From Nigrospora sphaerica (Eukaryota; Ascomycota; Sordariomycetes; Amphisphaeriales; Apiosporaceae): 64,000 nt of DNA. The notes under the pieces are model-generated. The model saw only the letters and a program-made list of their open reading frames with translations, ran no database searches and was not told the DNA's origin. The stretch lies in the NCBI GenBank assembly GCA_018287875.1, contig JAGVVL010000017.1:248001-312000 (forward strand). The letters run 5' to 3'. Made by a program: the position numbers and the translations under genes. Positions 55,189-64,000 of the stretch are shown here, piece by piece (position 1 is the stretch's first letter; the number at the start of each line of letters is the position of its first letter).

Positions 55189-56894
55189 GTAGATAACACG
55201 GAAATTATTCCTCGGGTCCAGTTAGCAAATTCCGTCTCATCTACTGGTCATGCATTGACATGCATGTAGGAGGTGCCCTCCCTCCTCCGTTCTTGTTCTT
55301 GTCCTCTCTCTTCAATTTATCAGACCACATCCTCTCGCTCATCTACCTTCGTTCAGCAGGCGTTACTGCCGAAACGTGTTCCGGATTAATCTTTACTTGC
55401 CTTTCCCTCGGTCCCGTCCGTACTTATCTAGCGGTGAACCCCACACTTCCAAACTTCGATGGGCAGTGGATGCGGCGGCCTCATTGGCAGCGGCCCGGTC
55501 ATGCACCACGGTGTTGAGATATCGTTGTTTTGGTGTTGCTGCTTCATTTCTCGAAGACATCTCAAATTCTGGTTCACCAAGGGGCTAATGAACAGATGGG
55601 GTCTGAGCTGAATGTAAGGCTTGCTTCAGTCAATGGTGGTCCATTATAACTGTGTACAATACATTAGGGCCCAGGAAAGAAATGCTTACATCTTAGATCT
55701 ATGTACACTACATTTAAAAAGACCATTTCCCCCGGAAGCCCGTCTTCAAAATACTGCTCCATTTTTTACCAACAGCCCTGCTGATTAGTCCATCATCATA
55801 CCTCGTGAGCCCATAGTCCCGGTTGTCCCAAATCCCAGTCAATTCGTACATTTTCTTCCTCCGTCATCATTGACCACGAGGCAGCCAGATAATCTTCCGC
55901 CCGTCTCATCCACCATTGAAGATATCGCAAGTTACCTCTAGCCTCCAACCTTCCCCCCAAACTAACGAGACCCTCTAAATCCCGCTGGTCGTCGGTGGTT
56001 GATCAGTCGACGCTCGCAAAACCTCGAGGCGATACTTTTGTTGGACCAAAGGCTTGGCTGGACCCGTAACCGAGTTTCCACGGCTGGGTCAGCGGCGTGG
56101 GGGCGTTTATTGGGGGGCTCTGGAATGCCATGCCGGATCAGCCGGTGGTGCTGACAGGTCGAACCAGACTCGGGCGTTGAGTTAAGCTGCGCCACCTAAT
56201 GCTGCAGAGGTCGTCACTTTCTGTCAAGGACCAGGAATGACCAAGCCAGCCCGGGCCCGGATCCTCTTGATAGAATCTCTGGCGCCTGGAGCATTCTCGT
56301 CGCTTTGCTCGTCCTGGTCACGGAGTAAACGTAGACCGGCTCTGGAGACGGCAACCTTTTCCACGTCAGCAACCACTGTAGACATTTGACGGGCTGCTTA
56401 AGCTATGGGGGCATCGCTATATCCCCAGGGCCATCGTTCGGTTCCGGAGGTTCTGATGCAAGAAAAGCCGTCGAGTGTTATCCCTCGCCAAATCCTGCCG
56501 TGGTTGCACTTTGCACCGCCTCCGCCGAATCGCCTCGTAGTTCATCCTGCGGTCTGCCTTAAAAAGCTTGGATAACCTGGCCCATCGTCTCGTGGTTCGG
56601 GCTGAAGCACATCCATCCGAAGTACACCAGCTAATGGACCGTCAACACACGGATAAGCTACTGCCACTATCTGGTGCAAGTTGCCCGCCCGACATTGAGG
56701 GAGTTTGAATCGCTCCGTGGTGGCCCAGTAGAAGAGACTTGCAGGTACTTGGATTGTCACAGAGAGGGTCAACAGCGATCTAAGGGAAGGGTCGGTTCAC
56801 TGCAATAAAGCCGTGCGCGGCGCCAACGAGTCGGATGACATTAAAGGTAATTACTTGATAGTATACAAAGATGGCAGTTCCGGGGCCTGTCTGC
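55189..56894. other. Intergenic stretch
   Basis: 1.7 kb, no gene supported; the right end is the 3' flank of the GH30 gene. Confidence 0.45.
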
Positions 56895-58484
56895 TCAAGG
56901 CAGGATCCAGGTGACGACGCTGTTGGCGAGCACATTGCCGCTCCAGGTTTCGCCGGAGGCAGTCTCGAGGGTGACGTAGATGTCGTTGCCGAACGTGTTC
57001 TCGATGACGACGGCGCGGGAGCCGTCGGGGTTGCGGGCGGCGACGCTCTGGACCCCGGCGCCGCCGTCGTACGTGTAGCTGCCGGTGCCGGCCAGCACGC
57101 GGGCGCCGCGGTGCAGGTAGCGCGCGTACTGCGCCATCATGTAGTAGTCGACGGTGAACTGGTAGGTGCCGGCGGCTGTGTCGACGACGACGAGCCCGCG
57201 GCACGTGTCGCAGCCGCCCAGCCGCGGCCCGTCGGCCCCGTCCGTCCCCAGCGTCCACGCCAGCGCCCCCGCCGCCCAGTTCTGCAGCGGCCCCAGGGTA
57301 AAGGACGATGCCGAGTGCCACGGCGTGTACTTGGAAGACGTCCAGCACTCCGTCATGTACTGCGCCACCCCCGGGTTCTTGGCGTGGAAGTCGCTCAGCA
57401 CGCTCCATTGGTTGTTGGTGGCATAGCACTGCGTCCGGCGCGTTAGACAACAAACACACACACAGAGGGGGAAGGAGGGAGGGAGGGCGAGGAAGGGAGA
57501 GGGCAAGACTTACATGCCAGGCGATCGCATCGACAAACTCGGGGGCGGTATCAAGGACGGTCTGGGGGTAGGAGGGTACGTCTGGAGATCTGGTCAGTTT
57601 TGGCCCGAGGCATAGCGTCAAGGTGCCCTTCACATACCCGTGTTGTGGTCGTAGGCCCAAACCTGGGTGTCGAGTCCGGCGGCCTTCAGGGCCGGGCCGA
57701 CGCTGTCGCGGATCAGCTTGCCCGACTCGTCGGCGTAGATGTACATGGTGGGCATGTCGGGTTGGCTGTTGAGGGGCTCGTTCTGGATGGTGATGGCGTT
57801 GACGGGGGCGCCCTTGGCGGCGAAGGCCTCGAGGTACTTGACGAAGTAGTCGCCGAACTGGCGCGTGTAGTTGTGGTCGAGGTTGTTGTCGACGGTGCCG
57901 CCCGTGAGGCGGTGGTCGAGCTGCATCCAGGCGGGCGGGGCCCAGGGGGAGCCGAGGATGGTCAGCTCGGGCTTGAGCGCCCTCATGTCGGCCAGCAGCG
58001 CCGCCATGGCCTCGCCGCGGTCGCCCAGCGCGAAGCCGGCGAGGTCGGTGTCGACGCTGCTATGGTCGTCGTACGTGTACGCCGGCGGCGCCGACAGGTC
58101 CGAGGCCCCGATGGTGTGCCGCATGAGCGCGAAGTCGGCGCCCTCGGGCGTGAGCAGCTTCCGGAGCACCTCGGCCCGCCGCTCCGCCGGCAGCGAGTTG
58201 AGCACGCTCACCGTCGCGTCCGTCACGGCCGCGCCGAAGCCCGTCACCTGCTGCTTCTCGCCCGCCGCCGTATCGTCTACCGTCAGCCGCCACGTCGACG
58301 CGTCGCTGGCCGGCGAGCCGGGGCCGCGCACAGGGCCCGGAATCGGATCCAGCTTGTATTTAAGATCCGACGTGGAGCAGAAAGCCTGGGCCGTCGCCCG
58401 CCCGGCCAGAGAGCCGCTGGTGCTGGGGAGCGCCGAGGCGCACCCCGCCTGCAGGGCGAGGGCCGCAAGGAACGTGGAAAGCAT
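56895..58484 (-). CDS. Glycoside hydrolase family 30 (endo-beta-1,6-glucanase type)
   Basis: Three minus-strand exons: 57638-58484, 57514-57581 and 56895-57428, 482 aa. Intron 57582-57637 (GTATGT...TCCAG, phase 1) joins YDHNTD to VPSYPQTVLD; intron 57429-57513 (GTAAGT...CGCAG, phase 0) joins AIAWH to CYATNNQWS. A signal peptide (MLSTFLAALALQAGCASALP) starts the chain. GFGAAVTDATVSVLNSL, TILGSPWAPPAWM and NAITIQNEPLNSQPDMPTM (acid/base Glu in NEP) follow, and YMTECWTSS holds the nucleophile Glu. The C-terminal beta sandwich has VIENTFGNDIYVTLE. The product would be a secreted enzyme cutting beta-1,6-glucan in fungal cell walls. Intron 2 contains a CA repeat and an AGGG-rich tract. Confidence 0.9.
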
Positions 58485-59840
58485 TTCGGGAGCGAATGTG
58501 GGCGTCTTGGGCTATCCGGTGAGAAGCGACGGGGCCTGGGGAAGAAGACGATTACTGAGAAATCCGGGGAGACCGGCGGATTTTATGTATGCGGTGACGA
58601 CAATGAGGCGGCACGATGTGGGTCGACAAGCCGTACCATCAGAACGGATGCATTGCTAGCCACAGGGCTAGAAGATTAGCGTGCCAGGGACAGAGCGCCG
58701 GCAACGGGCCACCTCGAATCGTGCTTACCTGTGTGTCTACTAGGTTTAGTGACGGTCGGGGAGACACCAGGCTGCAAAACGGGGTGCTATGGGGAGGGTT
58801 GCGCCGTGCCATTGGGCTGTTTGGGGCTGAAGGATCAACTAGGGCTTTCAGCTGCCAGGGGACAAGGCGTGGTTCATGAGCCAAATCGGTCAACGATCGG
58901 CCCCTGCCTGCCAGCTAGATCAGGAGTCAACCAGGGGTCGCGACTATTATTAGACCAAGCCTACTCCGTGGATCGTCTTTGCATACGTGGGAGGCTTCGG
59001 TACCAGTCGCCGGGGGCTCTCATTGACCCTGCGCGTCGCTTAGTAATGGTTGCTTTTGCATCGAACCTGGGCTTCAGTCGCACGCAGCCGTGGGAAAACC
59101 CAGGGTTTTACGAGACCGTTCTCAACGATGCAGCTGTTGATGCCGTGACTGCAGCCTTCTTTAAGTTCGATTCGCCGTCTCGGGGAATATTACACATTGA
59201 ACACAAATCGGCTGCCTTTGGGTTGAGTTGCATGTATCCAGCGTATCTGCCGCGAAATATGCATTGCCGATTAACAGCAATGGGCCCAAGACGGCTAAGA
59301 ACTCGACGGACCATCTCTTTCTTTTGACTGGCATAATAAAACAGTCACTATTGTACGGGTATGCCATTTGTAACATCATGGATGCCCGTGTAAAGCGCGC
59401 GCGCGCGCGTGTTTATGTATGTCTGCACCACCTCCTTGAAGAGCTCAGCCACAACGGTCACCTCGCCCGCAACGATCCTGAGTCCGTCAGCTCACCCTTT
59501 TCTGCTTTCGGCCGGGTGCCTCTGGGGTCGTCAATGTTTTGACGTGACCTACATGGGAGATTTCCCTAGAAGTATACCTTAACAACGCACGCGGCAGTGC
59601 AAAACACGTGCCGAGAAGATCCCCCCCGACGCCCGATGCGATCTTTGTAGGAACCATGATGGTGGGCAACAGGTAGAAATAATAACCCTCGTTTAGGCCA
59701 GACTCCAGTGTTCATGCAATCCGGCGAATGCAACTCAGTAGCGGGTGGCTCAGTCGGCGAAGCGAAAAGCAGAGCTGGCCCTGGTTCCGCAGCTGAACTG
59801 CGTGCCCAGGATTGCGAATCATGCCAGCGCGATGGATTAA
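58485..59840. other. Intergenic stretch
   Basis: 1.36 kb with the GH30 promoter side. A GC dinucleotide run (GCGCGCGCGCGCG, about 59398-59410) is present. No gene recognised. Confidence 0.45.
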
Positions 59841-60018
59841 ACCAAACCGCTACCGGCGCATGCCAAAATCGCCATCGTAGGTACGGGAGACAGCGGCATC
59901 TCAATGGCCTACCATATCCTTGCCGAGAGCAAGCGCAGCGGCTGCGCGACCCCATTGATTGTTATTCTCGAGACGAACCAGGTCTGCTAGGTGCTACGGG
60001 ACGCAAAATTGCGTGTCC
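59841..60018 (+). pseudogene. Relic of a FAD-dependent oxidoreductase (DAO family) N-terminus
   Basis: The plus-strand frame from 59841 reads TKPLPAHAKIAIVGTGDSGI, then SMAYHILAESKRSG and TPLIVILETNQVC, then a TAG. With a one-base shift it continues GATGRK. This is the FAD-binding beta-alpha-beta start of DAO-type oxidoreductases, where the order is IVGxGxSG...VILE...VCxGATGRNG. An in-frame TAA stands just upstream and nothing of the substrate domain follows, so only a fragment remains. A related intact gene begins 2.7 kb downstream (62613). Confidence 0.65.
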
Positions 60019-61098
60019 GACCTCTGATTTCACTGGCGCAGCAAGGACGGACATGCGTGAATACTGACGCAACTATTTAAGCGGCCGTTTCAAGCCGGAT
60101 CCGTACCTACGCGCCACCAAGGTGCGGGAGACGCACTGTAAGGAAGGGCCGAGCGAGTGGCCTCCTTCTAGGGCCGCCAAATCCAGGGAGTACGGGAACT
60201 GGCCTGGATCCAAGACATCGATTGCAAGTACGGAAAGGCCTGCCCGAAGAACATGTCACCATTGGCGCCACCGCGGGAACGGCCGATTGGCGGGCGGGCT
60301 GCTGGGCGACCACAGGGCTGCCTCGCCGCGCGCACCAGGGCAGGAAGCCCTTGTAGCCGGCCAAGGCGGGCGGCACGGCGGCGGCCGCGCTGCCGTACAC
60401 GTAGTGGCGGCGCAGGTCCCGGCAGCACCTACAGGTCATGCCATCCTCGCACTTCTCCATCGGGCGGCGGCACTCGGCACAGGCGTGGACGGCGCGCTTC
60501 CTCTTGGCCGGCCCCGCGCCGCTGCGTCGATTGGTTATCCTGCTGCTGCCCAGCATCGTCCTGCCTCGGCTCGTGCTGTCGGAAACGGCGAATTGCAAAG
60601 GGGTCCGACGACGCATAGTGCAAGTGTTCGCCATCACCCATTGCATCGACGTCGTCTCGCTTCAGCGCCTATGGGGAAGCGGATAGCGCGGTCGGTGCCA
60701 TCCCAGCGACTGCCTGCCTAACTGGGACGGTCTCGGCTGCCTCCGAACGCGGGGGTTTTTGATAACAGCCACGGCGACTTTGTCCATCCCGTCTCCTCCT
60801 CACCCCAGTTCACGCCCTGTCAGGCGAGGACCACCCGATGATAATGCACGGCCACCCGGCTCCGCCTGTCGGCCCTGGCCCGGGGGAAATGGGGGAGCTA
60901 GATCATGTGACCGGCCCGGTCTCACACGCGCCTTATTAGGTTTATCCAGAGCGGACCGGGCCGGTTGGAATTGGGACCCTCGTCATCATCGACGCCCACC
61001 TCAGCCGCCGTGGTCAGGGAACCCCCAGTGTAAAAAGGTCAGGCAGTGCATCCTCCAGCGCCTACTCTCTCCCTCGTCGCCCGTCACCGCCCACCACC
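60019..61098. other. Intergenic, with a possible zinc-cluster remnant
   Basis: On the minus strand (within 60107-60646) a frame contains KRKRAVHACAECRRPMEKC followed by EDGMTCRCC. Its spacing CX2CX6CX5CX2C matches the first five Cys of a Zn2Cys6 fungal transcription-factor domain, but the sixth Cys is missing and flanking sequence is low-complexity. No complete gene is supported. The right end (about 60950-61098) is the promoter of the HAD gene. Confidence 0.3.
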
Positions 61099-61809
61099 AT
61101 GGCCAAACATGTTGTCTTCGACGTCGTGGGCACCCTGGTGTCCTTTGACGCCTACTACGAAAAGATCGAGCAGGTCATGGGCGCCAAGCTGCGCGAACAT
61201 GGTCTCGCAGCCAAGCACTTTGGCTACACGTGGCAGACGGCGGCCGAGCTCGAATTCACCTTCCTGTCGGTCGCGGGCAGCTACCGGTCCTACAGCGACG
61301 TGATGCGCGGGCTCTTCTACCGCACGCTCCGGCTGGCGGGCGTGGCAGACCCGCGCGCCCTGGCCAGCGAGGCCGAGCGCGACGCCTGCATCGAGGGCTA
61401 CGCAAGCCTTAGCCTGCGGCCCGACGCGGCCGCCTGCCTCGAGCGGCTGCGCGCCGCCGGATTCGCGGTTTGGTGCTTTACGACGGGCGACGCGCGGCGC
61501 GTCGAGGGCTATTTTTCGCGCGCCGACGTCGCGGCGCCGCCCATCGTCAGCTGCGACGGCCTCGGCGTCGCCAAGCCTGCCGCCGCCGCCTACGAGGCCG
61601 TCTGGAACCGCTTCGGCCCCGACGATGTCAAGTGGTTCGCCGCCGCCCACATGTGGGACGTCGCCGCCGCCACCAAGGTCGGCTTCCGCGGCGCCTGGTC
61701 CGCCGCCCTCGAGAAGGAGCCGTGCCTCGACGTCTTCGCCGATGCCAAGCTCGAGGTCATGGCCGACAACCTGCTGGAGCTGGCCGAGGCCATCATTAGC
61801 AAACCCTAG
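61099..61809 (+). CDS. HAD-superfamily hydrolase (haloacid dehalogenase type II-like)
   Basis: 236 aa, single exon, start in CACCATGGCC. Motif I is VVFDVVGTLVSFDAYYE (nucleophile Asp at residue 8; the +2 position is Val, as non-phosphatase members have Tyr or Val instead of Asp). A helical cap follows (about residues 20-95). Motif II is CFTTGDARR, motif III the Lys in GLGVAKPAAAAYE, and motif IV is AAHMWDVAAATKVGFRGAW. The family hydrolyses C-halogen or phosphate bonds; lack of the second Asp in motif I argues for dehalogenase-like chemistry, which is inference. Codons are strongly GC-biased in the third position, like the other intact genes at this end. Confidence 0.85.
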   Translation: MAKHVVFDVVGTLVSFDAYYEKIEQVMGAKLREHGLAAKHFGYTWQTAAELEFTFLSVAGSYRSYSDVMRGLFYRTLRLAGVADPRALASEAERDACIEGYASLSLRPDAAACLERLRAAGFAVWCFTTGDARRVEGYFSRADVAAPPIVSCDGLGVAKPAAAAYEAVWNRFGPDDVKWFAAAHMWDVAAATKVGFRGAWSAALEKEPCLDVFADAKLEVMADNLLELAEAIISKP

Positions 61810-62612
61810 CAGCTAGTTGTGCGAAATGAGACGTGTTATGTTGCCAAGCAATGCATTTCGTAGCCACGAGCAACCAGACGAGAGCCTGAACACTGTCTGC
61901 GACACATTTGGGTCCATAAAGAACTGGAATCGCAACGAGGGTCACCGCCAGACTGACATTTCAAGTTTTCGGCTACGAGGCCGGGCGTAATTTTTAGCAC
62001 GCGCCGCAACGCCAAGGCAAAAAGCACTTGGTAGGAGTGGGTGGCCAAAATAAGTAACCAATGCCGAGGGAATTCCAAAGTCAAAATGGCCGTCTTTGAG
62101 GTTGAATACTCCTCTATGGCGACGTGCTTGCCGATCTCGCTTTCGCAACCTGATTGTTTCGTGCCAATAGATCGCATCGCGATTCAGCACACAAAGAACT
62201 GGCCGTGACTGCCCATTCGACAATGCTCCTCGTCCCTCGTGTCCAAGTAAACCCAAATCTGTCGTCGCCACTTATCACTCCCATTGCCTATACCTCCCCA
62301 AGCCCCAAAAGGCTATGGTTACTTTCGAGTGGTTGTGGTTTCGCTTGTCTCGTTGCTTGGAGGATTCGGACAAGTCCGACAACCCTGTGTTTAGTCGACC
62401 GGCCCAGTTGTGGACCAGCCCTAGATTTGCCGAGTGGCGACGAGGGACCGCAATTGGGGAGCAAGAGATGGATAAGGTAGGTACGTAACCAACGATATGC
62501 TTCCAGCAGCGATAGCTCCAAGTCATGATAAATGCAAACGAAGCCTTGGATCCCCGTTTTCCTGCTCGTGCCCAACAGCTTTATCCCAGCGTCTCGCCGC
62601 CCGTCTCCCAAC
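61810..62612. other. Intergenic stretch
   Basis: 800 bp between the HAD gene and the oxidoreductase; no gene supported. Confidence 0.5.
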
Positions 62613-64000
62613 ATGGTTCTCCCCGGCCCCAACCCCACAAAGTCCTATTGGATCGAGAGCGCGAGCTCGCCCCTGCGCAATCTTCGTTCCACAGAAAAGC
62701 TCCCAGAAACCGCCGATGTAGTCATCATTGGCGGAGGCTACACGGGCGCCGCGACGGCGTACTGGCTGGACAAGTACACCAGGGGCTGCGCCCAACAGCC
62801 GTCCATGGTCCTTTTGGAAGCGCGTGACATATGCGGCGGTGCCACGGGGCGCAATGGTGAGCTGTTGCCGGTCTCGTGCCATCGTTGCGCTGCTACAGAA
62901 CGCTGACAGCATCTCCCAGGCGGTCAGCTGCGCCCCCATTTATATTCTCGCTACCCGCCCTGGAAAGAACGCTTTGGGCCCGAGGGCGCCATGGAGCTGA
63001 TACGGCACGAGATGGCGCACCTTGCCGCCTTTCGGGAGCTGGCCGAGGAGGAGGGCATCGCCGACGAGATTCTCCTGCAGTTCGGCGAGACCTTTGACGC
63101 CGCCATGACCGACGAGGCCTGGACGCGGCTCAAGGGCGCCCTCGACGAGATGCGCAGAGACCACGGCGACGACCACGAGGTAGTCAGGGCGTGCCGTGTC
63201 ATCGCCGACGCTGCCGAGGCGCAGGAGTTCTCACAGATGAAGGGCGCGCTCGCCGCCATTGTCCATCCGTCGGGTCAATTGTAAGCAGTCCCCTTCCCTC
63301 CACACGGCCCCTTACCCATCATTATTCGCTGACACCGACGCCCGACAGGTCCGCCTACAAGCTAGTGCACGCGCTCTTGCGCATAGTGCTGGCGCGGGGG
63401 CGGCTCAACGTGCAGGCGCACACGGCGGCGTCGGCGGTGGCGGAGCGTGACGGCGCAGGCTGGGTGCGGGTGACGACGGCGCGGGGGACGGTGCGGGCGC
63501 GCGCCGTCGTGCACGCGACCAACGCGTGGGCGGCGCACGCGCGGCCCGAGTACGCGCGGCTCATCGTGCCGGAGCGCGGCACGCTGGCGGCGGTGCGGAC
63601 GCCGCCGGGCTTCGGCCTGCGCCGCCCCGGCGCTCAGCACTGGGACGCCGTCGTCAACAACTACCACCTGCAGCTGCCGCCGCCGCACGACGTCGTCATC
63701 CTCGGCGGCGCCCGCCAGTTCCTCGTCCACCGCCCCGAAGAGTGCCTCGGCCGCGCCGACGACGCCTGCGCCACCCCCGGCGTCGCCGACTTCTTCCGCT
63801 CCTGGCCCGCCGCCGACGTTGCCGGCTGGCCGCTGGCCGACGCCGACACGCGCCTCGACGACCAGGGCCCCTGCTGGGTCGGAAGTAAGTGCCCTCTACC
63901 GGAAACCAGGTTGTTACTCAAAAAGCTTACCGACATCCCCCGTAGTTGAAACCTCGACCGCCGATGGCTTCCCCTTTGTCGGCGCGGCGCCGGGGCATCC
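62613..64000 (+). CDS. FAD-dependent oxidoreductase (DAO family), 5' part
   Basis: Exons 62613-62856, 62920-63280, 63349-63884 and 63946 onward; the gene runs off the window. Introns are 63, 68 and 61 nt with GTGAGC/GTAAGC/GTAAGT donors and CAG/CAG/TAG acceptors. The start MVLPGPNPTKSYWIES leads to ETADVVIIGGGYTGAATAYWL (FAD GxGxxG), VLLEARDICGGATGRNGGQLRPH, a helical domain (GAMELIRHEMAHLAAF), VHATNAWAAHARPEYARLIVPERG, DVVILGGARQFL and finally WVGIETSTADGFPFVGAAPGH. These are standard for DAO/glycine-oxidase-like flavoenzymes oxidising amines or amino acids. The start at 62613 was preferred to 62532 because the latter adds a non-family leader. A relic of a sister gene lies at 59841-60018. 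Confidence 0.85.

Noticed and set aside
57600..58679. 359-codon plus-strand open frame
   Set aside because: Antisense shadow of the GC-rich GH30 gene; Arg/Gly/Val-rich translation typical of such shadows.
61084..61650. 188-codon minus-strand open frame
   Set aside because: Shadow of the HAD hydrolase gene on the plus strand.

Overview
The window is nuclear DNA of a filamentous ascomycete (Pezizomycotina, most likely Sordariomycetes). The support is 53-85 nt introns with GTRAGT-type donors, CTRAC-like branch points and YAG acceptors; two HET-domain genes; fungal-only families (DUF3176, a DUF7136-like surface protein, fungal GH30); and transposons whose coding regions are full of C-to-T/G-to-A style stops, as left by repeat-induced point mutation (RIP). 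No organism name can be given from sequence alone.

Layout. 1-884: 3' part of an MDR/trans-enoyl-reductase gene. 1172-4518: a HET-domain gene carrying one in-frame stop. 4879-5356: a RidA-family gene. 5565-16737: a transposon block. A pogo/Fot1-like DNA transposon (5565-13576, minus strand, TA target duplication) is split by a Ty3/gypsy LTR retrotransposon (7098-13176, duplication CTAAC). A second pogo copy (about 14354-16730, plus strand) is split by a solo LTR of the same family (14975-15187, duplication GGCTC). The two LTR insertions lie about 4 bp apart in the homologous pogo sequence and have the same relative orientation. 16738-27246: gene-poor, with a polytopic membrane protein (19419-20576), a small membrane/coiled-coil protein (21819-22070), a four-exon secreted cysteine-repeat protein (23476-24282) and a metallo-beta-lactamase-like protein (25207-26277). 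27261-32105: a LINE with a 14-bp target duplication, largely free of RIP but with a broken ORF2. 32273-33971: secreted heme peroxidase. 35898-38012: a second, intact HET gene. 39432-44005: a group of three genes (MFS transporter, FAD monooxygenase, NmrA-like protein), the first two converging with overlapping stop codons. 44335-45497: a conserved fungal protein. 47154-48934: DUF3176 protein. 49664-51353: F-box-like/ankyrin-repeat protein. 53284-53781: small secreted two-module protein. 54259-55188: DUF7136-like, GPI-anchored-type protein. 56895-58484: GH30 endo-glucanase. 59841-60018: relic of a FAD oxidoreductase. 61099-61809: HAD hydrolase. 62613-64000: 5' part of an intact FAD-dependent oxidoreductase, running off the window.

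How it fits together. This looks like an accessory region: allorecognition-type (HET) genes, secreted or surface proteins, carbohydrate and redox enzymes, and selfish elements of different ages. The MFS/FAD monooxygenase/NmrA group could be a small catabolic or secondary-metabolite module, but no backbone synthase is present. The most unusual native gene is the cysteine-repeat secreted protein at 23476-24282. Its modules are split at identical phase-0 introns, pointing to growth by exon duplication.
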